Origin: Mesaphorura yosii
Taxonomy: Eukaryota; Arthropoda; Collembola; Poduromorpha; Tullbergiidae
Reading direction: 5' to 3'
DNA: 64,000 bases
NCBI GenBank assembly: GCA_009869945.1
Contig: WIXG01000124.1
Location: 1 to 64,000, forward strand
The position numbers and the translations under genes are program-made. Within the stretch, counting starts at the first letter, position 1; each line of letters starts with the position of its first letter. Below the pieces are notes generated by a model. The model did not search any database. It worked only from the letters and a program-made list of their open reading frames with translations, and had not been told where the DNA came from. Of this stretch, positions 39,701 through 50,603 are shown in pieces.

Positions 39701-42164
39701 AACACAATTCAACTCCAAAAACATATCTCGCAATTTGTTACACCTCAATGCCTTAATGTTAGGATCATTTCAATATTTTTTAGTTTTAAACCATGTGAAC
39801 TTAACCTTAAAATGTTACACAATCCATTCTTATCCTTTTCCGCAAGGTGGGTATACGTAGGAGCCATTTTCCTTAGGCTTTTCAAAAATAAAAGCAAGGA
39901 CATTTCAAACATATACAGTAACATTAAGCCTTCAAATTCCAAGTAGAAAATAGTCTTAGCGATACCAATTAGTAAATTAGTCCCAATATCTCTAAGTGGT
40001 AAATGAGCTGAAGTCACATCAAGCTCCTCTGCAGATTCTTTACAAAGACGAAGCACTACTTTCCATTTTCGCGTGCAATGACTGGCAGCCTCTCATACAA
40101 CAAACATAAACAAATGCGTGTGTCAAGCAATTAGACCTTCAAATTGGATGAATGAAAATATCAAGAAACGGTACACTCATACTGATGCAAGTTGCAAATT
40201 CTCTTCTAATGTATAGCAGGGGCTGTTGTCATTCCCAAACTATTCACTTGGTCTTCTAAGTGGCTTTGTTAGCTGACACAAATAGATTCAGAGAAGAACG
40301 CAAAGACTCCATTACCGCAAACCCAGACACATTCAGGTTAGACTGTTGTTGAAAAATTCTGGACGGACGTGCAATGCAGTGCTACTTGATGGACTTGATC
40401 TGCAAGATATTCTAAACCAAAAAGGTTACGATCCCCTCCCCGCGATTTCCAAACCCCCAAATCATGAATTTCAGTTAGATGTCGAATTTAGTAGAATGTA
40501 CTAGATATTTTACCACACAAGGCCTCAAATGCCATTTCTCAATTTCAAATGTGAACTCCAGTCTTGAATTCCAGAAGCTGTTTTCAAATTCTTAATTTGT
40601 GGACCGAATGCAACTCGTTGCAATTCTTAGTTTTGTTGGCGTCGTGGATGATGCAAGACGAAGGTGCCGTAAATCTGAACACATTCTCAAAAACGAAACC
40701 AAATTCGTGATCCTTATCCAATGTGCCATGAAGACACGCCGATATTAAGATAAATGCTTCAAGTGTACATTATTTGACCTGGCGAAATGCAGTTCGACCT
40801 TCCTCCGTAGAACCGTAGAAGCTAAATGATGGTGCTTTTTCTTCGATTTCCCAATGTTAACGTTGCTCAAATAGCCTATTTACAGTTAACTCAAAACAAG
40901 ACAGGTGGCACAGTTACCTCACCCAAAAGGGCGCTCCTCAAAACAATATGATCCCAAGTAATCAGTAAACACGAAAAAAATTCCAGAATAGAGTTACCGC
41001 TCATTTCCTCATGAAATATATCCTTTGCACTAGCAGGCATTATGTGAATTCTATGCGTCTCCCATAATTCTCCAGATAACTTCCTTATCTCGGATCTATA
41101 ATTTCAGAATAGTGATAAACTCCCCTCCCCCTTAGACCCCAGTTACTTTTTCTGCGGGTATCGGATTTCATAATAGAAGTCATCTCCAAACACGGTGGAT
41201 GCTCAAGCCATCTAAAATTCAATCTCAGAAAAGTCAGTTTAACCCCCCGCGGGCCCTGCCCGCATTACCAAAAATCTTCAAATGAGTCTGAAATAAACTT
41301 TGCTACCATAATTCCTTCAGATGCTTCATTTTGGCTTTCGATTAAACCGACGATCGGTGAATATCTCGCGAAATTATGCAGTCAGTTGATAAATATAAAT
41401 GTCAGTCTTCCAATTAGTCAAATATCTAGAAAAATATTCTGAAACAAAAGGGTTATGCCCCACCCCATTCCCCCAAATGTCAAAGTTAATATTTGCGGAT
41501 AATTCAGTACCTGGCTCCTTACGAGCAAACCTTAGAAATATGAGATCTCGTTGATTGTGATTATGATTCCTATTGTGACTTATCCTCTCTTCAGGTTCGA
41601 AATTTTTCGCACGCCAAAATGGCTACAACCTGTATAGAACCCAACGGAACCAACTAATGTTCTATGTTAATAGCGGCTTACAGTTTCACCGATGTAGATT
41701 TCAGAAACCAGAATACTATAAGGCCTATGTCCTCCATTTAGGATGCAGCGGATACAAGAGGAGAGGGCTGGTGGAGATTCTGACTTGCCTGCCGTCCCAA
41801 TCGTGAGTCGGTGTGGCAGCCATTTCATCACAATTTCTTTGCATGTTGGACTGAAAAATTCAAAAGATGGTGAGCAACAAAACTTAGACATACAAGATAC
41901 ACAGGTTTAGCGTAACACAAGTGGCTTGCACTTTTAATCTGCAAATAATCAAAATCAAAATCATACAAGTTTCCGCTACCTATTGAACATAGCATAATAT
42001 TACCTAGTAGCCTAAATACAATGACAATGCGGGTAGTGCGGGAGCGAGTTCACTTAAGACTTAAATACGATACCGTTTATCACAAGTTTTAAAATTTTTG
42101 ACTGGGATTTTAAAACGCTATCAGTCTGGCAAGGTATTCTAATTAATTAATCTTTTGCATTACT
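39701..42164. other. Non-coding stretch, no supported gene
   Basis: AT-rich with occasional runs of C (for example near 40430-40450 and 41240). Open frames are short and unrelated to known families. Confidence 0.5.
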
Positions 42165-42599
42165 TTACACTTTAACCTGTTTCAGGTTGTCAAAAAACTC
42201 ATCAATATTAGCCAAGCATTCCTTTAGCTCTTCATCCCAACCATCTCCGTTCTCGTTATTTTCGTTATAAAAGTTATCATTGGAAATGTAAGACGAGTTG
42301 ACATTACTGACTAATCCTACCTTCAATTGGCTGTGAAATTTCTGCAGGTTACGTCGCTTAATTTCCTGTTTCATTGCAAGATCTCGCTCTGCCTTTCTAA
42401 TTGTATTGGACAAAACTGCTTCTGCGAAAAGATTACTACACTTCAGCCTTCTCCTGATTTGTCTACGCTTGAAGGATACGCTAGCTATGAGTTTGTGTAA
42501 TCCAGGTGTGTCTAATTTTTCTTGATTACTCCAGCCTTCTGAGTCTGAGTTATGGCCTTGATGGTGTTGAAAGTAATAAGGTAAATCTGGTGCCTTCAT
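42165..42599 (-). CDS. Putative SERTA-like acidic protein, 144 aa
   Basis: A single minus-strand coding exon starts at the ATG at 42599 (MKAPDLPYYF). Upstream in-frame sequence lacks another ATG, and a splice acceptor (TTGAGCAG) lies just before it, with a possible donor near 42706, so a non-coding first exon is likely. The middle contains LHKLIASVSFKRRQ, followed by AVLSNTIRKAERDL. This pattern resembles the two helices of the SERTA motif, where VLxNTLRRxQ is typical. The end is acidic (WDEELKECLANIDEFFDNL), like the C-terminal activation motif of SERTAD proteins, which are transcription and cell-cycle co-regulators. The similarity is weak and seen by eye. That the frame is a real gene is likelier than the family. 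Confidence 0.5.
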   Translation of the reverse strand: MKAPDLPYYFQHHQGHNSDSEGWSNQEKLDTPGLHKLIASVSFKRRQIRRRLKCSNLFAEAVLSNTIRKAERDLAMKQEIKRRNLQKFHSQLKVGLVSNVNSSYISNDNFYNENNENGDGWDEELKECLANIDEFFDNLKQVKV

Positions 42600-45314
42600 C
42601 TCAATTCTGCTCAACAACCTTCTTGCTGGTTGGAAAGCTTTCGCACAAGCCAAGCCTTGACCTTCTACTCTTAGCAAAATGAGGTAATGGATGGTTGTTG
42701 CTTACGTTTACTTATTTGCCAGTCAGTCACGTCGCACTCGACTACGACACCACCCTTGAGCAAGTGAAGAGTGAGGCGCTGGAACTAATCTGTGGAATCA
42801 AAATCGAAACAAATCGGAAATTAGTTCAATTTATTCATTCAGACTATTGACCCACATTGCTTGTGAATTGCATCCACGCAGCAGAAATACACGGCACGAA
42901 AAGATTACAAAGAAAAGCAAGCGGGCGAGTTCTCTATTCTATTCCCATATCCTTTCTAAAGTATGCACTCTCTGCACTTCACATCTGTGACGCAATCCCA
43001 CCCAGCCCTCTCAGCCACCTTCCTTATCTCCTGCAGCAAATATAAAAAGCTCCGCCTCCTGCTCAAGAGCGTGCCTCTCTCTCTAATCGTGGGTACAAGG
43101 TTTTTCGTAATGCGCAGCAGATTGTGAAAGGGGTATGGAAAATTCCCCGTCCCCAACTCAACTTTTTGCGTATTGTCTGCTGCCTGCTGTACATGCTGAA
43201 GCTACTGCGTGCATGTAGATAGATAGCTACGTACCCTTCTTTTGTCCTGCTGCTATGTACTTTCTTACGTATGTTGGTAGCCATTTGCAAAATGAAGTCG
43301 GGACTAAATTCTAGCAACAATTTCCTATTTTAATGACCCCTAAATACCCTAATCTCCCTCCTGAATGACTGACTCTACTAAAAATGATGAATTGGAAATG
43401 GTGGCTTACCTGAATCTGGCATTAATCGATGGGAATACAATATGTTCAGCTTGAATAAGCTCTTGAACTGATTCTTCTTTGATAGTGGAAACGTTAACCA
43501 ACTATTTACAGCTGAAATTGTGATTCCAAGCTTGCCACACACGAAACACTTCAAAAAGTACTGGACTGAAGGATTTGGACCAGGAGATGCGACGACGAAA
43601 GGAGGTGAAGTATGGATCGGAGAGATGAAGAGATGCGTCCACCCTCAACGGCAGTCCAACAGCAAGTGAGCACAAAGACGCTTTGCAACAGCAAAACTTG
43701 TAGCACGCACAGAAGAGAGTAGAACGATAGAAAGCGTTTCTCGAAAATTCAAGCGTCACCGTCCACCTCCTCGCCCCGTAGGTTGAGTTCTTGAATACGG
43801 CCTACACAAATTGAAAACGAACGATTTGAACGTGCATGACGTGCCATGCTTTGTTATCAAAGTCAAACTGACGAAATTCAATTCCGCAACGTTTCAGATG
43901 CCGTTTACGAATGAATCACCATCAGCAGTCGACATTGAGTTGAAACGGTGACGTTCGAGATAAATCACACAATAAACTGTCTGCCTAGTGCGGATGTTCG
44001 TATTCAAGTTTAAAATTGAGGGAGCGCGGATGTAATTAGCTAATTATTTTATCGTTATCGGCAGCAGCAACTGTCTAAGGAATTGACGCGGACGGAATTA
44101 TCCACGATGCACGGGACTGGCCACGTGTAGCAGTAAAGTAAATTACTATATTTGGGTGTCTGCATCCAAAATTCACAGCCTATGCTAACTTCATTCATGT
44201 ATTGCCTATCTCAACTCAACCGAGGCCAAGGTCGCATTCGCGTTGTGTGGTCTGCTTCAAGCCGTTGTTGGGGCCGTGACCTTGTCCTTTTGAAAGATAC
44301 AACTTACCTTATCACGATTTAAGTGCAGTTAAGCAGTCAGTCCCCCTACCAAAATGCATGGATAAATGAAATGAATGAAGCAAATCGAAGTGTCACAATT
44401 TCTTAGCTGAATGAATCCTACAATGCAATGCTGTAATTTAATCGAGATCCAATGAATTGAATTTCTTTTGGCAGAAAAAGCATAGACATTCTTTGGGAAT
44501 CCGTTTATAACCCGTGGAAATTGAATTTGATTGATACTGGGCATTGGACAATTTAACCCCATCAGAAGCGCCTGTCGGTCATGAAAGTAAAGTCGCAGTG
44601 TGGCATGGATTGACCTGAGACGTAACGCGATCGCGCAATATGATCCCGGCAAGCGTCATTCCGTCATAGGCCAAGCCCCTTTTCTCCTGACGTAATAATC
44701 CGAACGTGCTAATTTCTTTACTCATTTCTTTTCGCGATTCTGCTTCCTCTTCGAATCTGCATTTCGCAATATCTGTGAGCCCAATGACCATGAGCATGCG
44801 AAACGAGATTCTGCGTTCCGAAGAAAGTATCTGAGTAATGTAATACGGGCTACAGGAGTTGAGGAAAGGCCAAGAGCTACTTCTCCAATATCTGTCAAAC
44901 GTGGTTCGTGGTTCGACATTCTGTTCAGGCAAATGCTGCTCGATTTCTTCATTCCCTTGACCTTTTCGACTTAAGGTAAGTTAATTATGCCTTGCATTGA
45001 GAATTTTAGTAAGATTACGAAGACGAAGCCGTCTTTGTCAAAAGTATGCACGAAATTCAAACCCGAGCGTAAATACTCATTTTAATTGCATTTTATTACA
45101 GGGTACGAGGTCCTAACAAGTGGAATGACGACACCATAAAGCATTCAACTTCTGGCAGCGCTTGACGTTGGGACGGCTTTTATGGTAAGAACTACTTCTA
45201 CAGCATGAATTTTCATTGGCACACAAATTTCAATTACAAAGCGTCCTATTTTACAGGTTTTGACATTGTTGGCTCGATTAGAATTGCTCGTCGAAACGGT
45301 CAACTCAGCTAAAC
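42600..45314. other. Intergenic region with probable 5' UTR exons of CPPED1
   Basis: Between about 44970 and 45315 there are clean splice signals in order: donor at 44975, acceptor near 45101, donor near 45184, acceptor near 45256. This fits untranslated leader exons of CPPED1. The rest of the stretch has only short unsupported frames. Confidence 0.45.
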
Positions 45315-46455
45315 ATGTCCAAGGCGCCATTTCCCGTGAATAACCTACCACTCACCGATATAACGAAAGTGTTTCAAAACAACCCAAACGAGAAGGTTTG
45401 GTCGGGCCCGTTTACATTTGTTCAAGCTGCTGATACTCAATATGGCATGATCGACAGTTACGTTTACAAGAAGACTGAACCAGGCTGGAGTAAAGAAATT
45501 GAACTCACTCAAACTGCCATCAATATTCTTAATAATATGAAGCCAAAACCGAAATTCTTTGTGGTATGTGGAGATCTGCTGGACAGCTTTCCTTTTGCTG
45601 GTAAGTCGCTTATATCCCCGTAAGTTTGTGACGTTAATAGGATGCGACTACCTTATATTTGATGCACTGTTATTTTCTCAGGAAAATTGCTGGAAATACG
45701 CGAGAGGCAATACGTTGATTTCGTCAAAGTATTTAAGAACTTGGACCCTGAGATTAAGTTGATCTGCGTTTGCGGAAATCATGATGTTGGCGACGAACCA
45801 ACTGAGGAAACCGTTGAAATATACCGCAAACAGTTTGGACCAGATTATTTCAGCTTTTGGGTTTCTGGTGTCAAATTCGTCGTCCTCAATTCTCAATTCT
45901 TTAAGGCTCCAACATGCGTACCCGAGGAAACTGCAAACCAACTTAAATTCATGGAGACTATAGCTGACAACAACGCCAAGCATATTGGTTAGTCATTAGC
46001 ACAAGAATTTTTGCCTGTACATAACATGAATGCACGAACTTGACATTGCAGTTGTATTCCAACATATTCCTTTCTTCCTCGAACACGGAGATGAGGATAA
46101 TGATTATTTTAACATCGACAAAACTTCAAGATTAGACTTTCTAGACAGACTTAAAAACGCAGGTATGGCACGGTATACTTCACACGTGCTAATAATGTTA
46201 ATAAGCTTATGATCTCAGTTCTAACACAGAATTTTGTTCATTGTAGGTGTGCGATACATCTTTTGTGGTCACTATCACAGAAATGCGGGCGGTTTCTACA
46301 ATGGAATTGAGCAAGTTGTGACATCAGCTGTGAGTGCTCAGCTGGGCAATGACAAAAGTGGTATAAGAATTGTCAATGTGTTTGAAGACAAAATCACTCA
46401 CAAATATGTCAACTTGGAAAACGGTGATGACAACACACCAGCCACCACTGCTTAA
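45315..46455 (+). CDS. CPPED1: CPPED1, calcineurin-like metallophosphoesterase, 4 exons
   Basis: CPPED1 is a cytosolic serine/threonine phosphatase of the metallophosphoesterase family, reported to act on AKT signalling. Exons: 45315-45600, 45682-45987, 46052-46162, 46247-46455. Phases close at 303 residues (human 314). Metal-binding motifs appear in order: AADTQYG, VCGDLLDS, CGNHDVG, a QHIPFFLEHGDEDNDYF segment typical of CPPED1, and CGHYHRNAGG. FSFWVSGVKFVVLNSQFF is also diagnostic of the family. The start MSKAPFPVNN has a favourable AACATGT context. It shares strand with kanadaptin but is separated from it by 1.3 kb. Confidence 0.94.
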
Positions 46456-47789
46456 TTTTTGTAGTCGTTTAGCTTTATTTCATTTTTAGAACCACATTTT
46501 AGCACGTTCTGCATTATTTTTAGACTCTTTCCAGTTGATGTCTTGATTGTGATCTTGCTTCTTATTTTACTTCTAGATGGAAAGCGTAAAAAAGTAGGTC
46601 GATGTCGTTGTGCTGTGGTGTAGCGGTGGAGATTATAATGTGAAACCTTTGTACTAATAATTTTAAAGACAAAATCAAATAGAACTTTCAAGATATTCCA
46701 GCATAGAATTAGTTGCAAAAGGCGTTATGATGGGTATTAAGATATTTTATGGCCGTGGTGTTGTATTTTTGCTAGTTATCCCAGATCAAGGTCGTCAAAT
46801 TCAAAGTAATTGGATGCCCAATGCCCATAATTCTGGACCGAGCGATTCAGAGACAATCAATGCTGAGCTCATATTTAAAACATTCCATTCCATTTATTCT
46901 ATCAGAAGAATTAAGGTGCAGGCTGGCCGACCTTAATTGAACTTGAAATTACTGAGCTAACCAAATAACTGACCAAATCTCATAAGAAGGGTTTGGAGTA
47001 GTCTCTAACTGTAATAAAAATTTAGTCATGATATAGTTTTAATAGTTGTATTCTCAAGTAATGTGCTCACAGTCTCGATTTCCCTGATGCTATAAAATTG
47101 TCTCATTAGATTCTATTTCGAGGCGAATTTGTATGCATACTCGTTATTAGTTTTAGCATGCATTCAGCACAGCACTCAACTTGATGTAATGGTTGTCAAT
47201 AATATTACACACTCCGTCATAAAGTATGGTACAAACTTTGCTCCAGCATGTTAATGACATTTCTGTCTTGTCTAGAAACTGAAAATAAAGAAAAATTCTT
47301 TGCTTCGGCCAAGACGTTTCATCCAATCACGATTACATTTACAGAATATAACTAATGAAGTGAGAGACTTGAGACTAGTTTGCAGTGAGATATGGCATTA
47401 GGTCCACATGAAAGGCGTTGTCTCAAATTCTACAGGGTGCTGCCGTGTCCGACAGGAACATGATTATTTCGGATTTTGACATTTAGCGCAAGATTAAATT
47501 GGCCAAAGTTGACGGTGGAGCAACTTAGCAAAATGTCAAAACCAAACGAGTCCAAAGGCATCCGAAGTCCAAAGGCGATTTACTACCGCCGCGCGGTAAA
47601 ATCAAAGTCAAAACAAATCGTAATACAAAGATTCTTTTTCACTCACCCGACTGACGTGTGAAATTCTGTAATTTTTAGTCGTGACGCGACGTGACAAAGA
47701 TTAAATACAACTCAAATTGACTCTGCGTAAGTTGCCTTTGCCAGTTGACTTTCTTCTATGTGTGCATTGTTTGGTCTCATCGATAGATC
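46456..47789. other. CPPED1 3' UTR and kanadaptin upstream region
   Basis: No further gene recognised. A plus-strand frame at 47476-47661 is short, basic and without partners. An AATAAA at about 47284 could serve CPPED1, but it is over 800 bases from the stop. Confidence 0.5.
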
Positions 47790-50453
47790 ATGGAGGAGGC
47801 CGAAGCTCATAACGCGAAAGGCGAGCCGCCAGAGGCTCAAGCAGCGGCTGAGTTCAAGGTTCCGGGCTTGGTTGGTCCCCTTGCACCCAAGAAAATCGTC
47901 AAGTCAAAGCAGCAAGAAGATGCGGGTACGGATCTCGTAGGCTCAACAGGTGCCCAACCTGGAGGGGCAAATGATTCCAGTTCAAGAGAACAGGAATTAG
48001 GTATGAGCTGAAGATAAAATTAGTACGTAACGATTACGAATTTATCATATCCTTGTGTGATTACAGCACAATCAAACGGCAACAAGCAACCTCCGGGAAA
48101 AAGCCAAGCCTCGGAACAAATCCCGGAAGAAAATAAGAAACTCCAACACGGAACCCCAATGAAGCGAATAGAATTGAAGGTAATCAAAGAGGCCAAGAAA
48201 AAAACAGGAATTCGTTTTATAATTCAGGCAGAAGCTACTTGTATGTGGTTTTTCTTAACTTCCGTTGATCTTCTTACAGCTAAACTATCAAGAACCGCCA
48301 GGTGCAGCACTTTTCGACTCGCGATACACCTTGGAAGTTTTAAAGACAGGATCAATTGTAGACCGAGTAAAATTCTCCAAAGATAAAACATATTTTGTCA
48401 TTGGCCGTACTCCCGCGTGTGATATTGTTGCCGAAAATCCAACCGTTAGCAGAATACACGCAATTATTCAATATATTGGAGGCACAAGTCGTCAAGAAGA
48501 GAAGACCGATCCCGCTGATCAAACAAATTCCGGCTGCAAGGAGAGAGGACTCTATCTGTACGACCTCAACTCGACACATGGGACCTTCTTGAATAAAAAT
48601 CAAGTCTTTCCAAATAGGTAATTAAAATGTTCATGAAACTTCAGCATACCTTTATCATAGTTTCGTCGTACCACTTTGCTATCACAGATACTACAGGCTT
48701 CGAGTGGGCCACATGATTAAGTTCGGGAATTCTACAAGACAATACATTGTTGATGGTCCATCCGAAGATCAAGAAGAAGAAAGCGATAAGAGTGTAACGG
48801 AACTACTCCAGGAAAGATTGGAGAAAGAGTTCATACGAAAAAAGCTGAAGGAGAAAACGGCGGCACCCGAGGAAGAGAAGGTTGAAGACGCTGGAATCGA
48901 TTGGGGAATGGGTAACTTAATTTGGCTCCATTAGTTTCAAAATGTGCGAGTGAGCAGACTTTATTCATTACTCACCGTTTCATTCATACAGGAGAGGATG
49001 CCGTGGAAGACACCGATTACGCCGTCAACCCCTTTTCCCTCGACTTTGAATCCAATGATCTGAATTTGGACAATCCTAAAAAGACACTGGCAGGGTGGTT
49101 TGAAAGAGAAGGCTATGATAGCCTTTTCTATGACGTAAGAGAAAAAGCCAGCGGGCACTTCATTTGTAGAGTAAAGTAAGTTTACAGTTCTGTTTTAGTT
49201 GTTAGTTCATACCGGAATGCGAAGTAATATTTTCATCATACCAATCTTTTCATTTCCAGTTTGCCATTGGACGGACCCAGTGGAGCGCCAGTTTTTGCAG
49301 AAGTTGACCTTAAAGGCAAGAAGAAAGAAGTTATTGTCCAATGTGCACTGAAGGCTTGCCAAATACTTGACAAGTACGGCGTGCTTAGACAATCTCATCA
49401 CGGTAATGCGTAACATGATTGGGATTCATCAGTTTGTAAACGAATGCGTTCTCATTATTAATTTGCTCAACCTGCGTTACAGAGGGATACAAGAAAAAAC
49501 TGAAAGATTGGGAAGATAAAGATTACTATTCCAGTGATGAAGACACATTCTTGGATCGCACAGGGTCCATTGAAAATAAAAGGAAACGAAGGATGAAACA
49601 ATCGGGCAAAGATGTTGAAAAGGCAGAAAGTTTTGAAGCGCTGGTATGTTTCGTTAGATGCATCTACATTTGTATCTGGCTTCGTTCAAATAACGCTGCA
49701 ATATCTTTGTCTTTGATTTAGAACGAGAAATACAATTCCATAGAAGATGAAATTCAGAGACTTGAGCAACAAATTCATAAGGCTGTAATGAAACAAGAGG
49801 GAGATGACGATGAAGTCGATCCACTTGACGCATTCATGCAGTCAGTCAAGAGTGGCGCTCTGGACATCAAGCAAATGAAATCTAAGGTGAAGCAACTGAG
49901 AGAAGAACAGGCTCATGTGAAGAAGCTGATCGAAATTGCGAGGCCAGCGAATCTTCCTTCATCTCTGTTGACGAGAAAGAGCAGTGACGCATTGAGCATA
50001 AAGGAAGAGAAAGTTGTAACAGAGGAAACCATTGCTGGTTCCGGCCGCTCCGGGTCGTGGAAGGAGATGAAGCGAGAGCGAGGGAACACTGAGATGGAGG
50101 TTCCTGAGGAGCAAAAGAAACCTTCAGAACGCCCGATGAAAATCGAACATCCAGCATCTGCCATGGCTGAAGCTGGTGTGAACCCAACCCTGAAGCGAAT
50201 GGAGGCTCCCAGCGCGCGTGCTTCTGTCGGCAATGATGAGAGTCCTAATCCTGACAATGAGACTAATGAGAGGCCGGGAGAAGACGATCTTTCTGTGTCA
50301 TCCAAGAAGAAGCGAAAGAGAAACCGTGCGCTATTTAAAAAAGAAGACCAGCTCCAGTATGACACAGACAATCCCGACTATTCCGTCTGGGTACCGCCAG
50401 CTGACCAGGCAGGCGACGGAAAAACCAAGCTAAATGAGAAATTAGGATATTAG
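47790..50453 (+). CDS. SLC4A1AP: Kanadaptin (SLC4A1AP), FHA and dsRNA-binding domains, 8 exons
   Basis: Kanadaptin is a mainly nuclear protein first described as a kidney anion-exchanger adaptor. Its exact role is unsettled, with links to RNA processing. Exons: 47790-48000, 48067-48179, 48280-48617, 48688-48911, 48992-49175, 49260-49402, 49483-49643, 49722-50453. The join closes at 701 residues. The FHA domain (about 135-235) shows the phosphothreonine-binding landmarks: IGRTPACDI, TVSRIHAIIQY and DLNSTHGTFLN. A double-stranded RNA-binding-like domain follows (about 325-405, from KKTLAGWFEREGYDSL). The C-terminal half is charged coiled coil (IQRLEQQIHK, and DPLDAFMQSVKSGALD typical of the family) and ends with a Lys/Arg cluster and PDYSVWVPP. 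Its 3' end faces the minus-strand gene at 50604. Confidence 0.94.
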
Positions 50454-50480
50454 AATTGAGTCTGATATTGGCTGTAATAC

Positions 50481-50486
50481 TTTATT
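50481..50486 (-). promoter_or_regulatory. AATAAA (minus strand) for the 672-aa gene
   Basis: TTTATT on the plus strand reads AATAAA on the minus strand, 118 bases beyond the stop at 50604. It lies only 28 bases after the kanadaptin stop, so the two convergent transcripts probably abut or overlap. Confidence 0.55.
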
Positions 50487-50603
50487 CTCTTTGCAAATTC
50501 GGTACAAAAGTTTTATGACGCATAGGCACTGTATTGCTATATTGCCTATTACAAAGTTCATTACCATTTATAGTACCTGTAATACACAAGCAGTTACATT
50601 GTA

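Noticed and set aside
42600..42677. Upstream extension of the SERTA-like frame to a TTG at 42677
   Set aside because: Non-ATG initiation is unlikely. A splice acceptor sits just before the ATG at 42599, and an in-frame stop lies further upstream.
49882..50371. Minus-strand frames of 101 and 152 codons
   Set aside because: Antisense shadows of the last kanadaptin exon.
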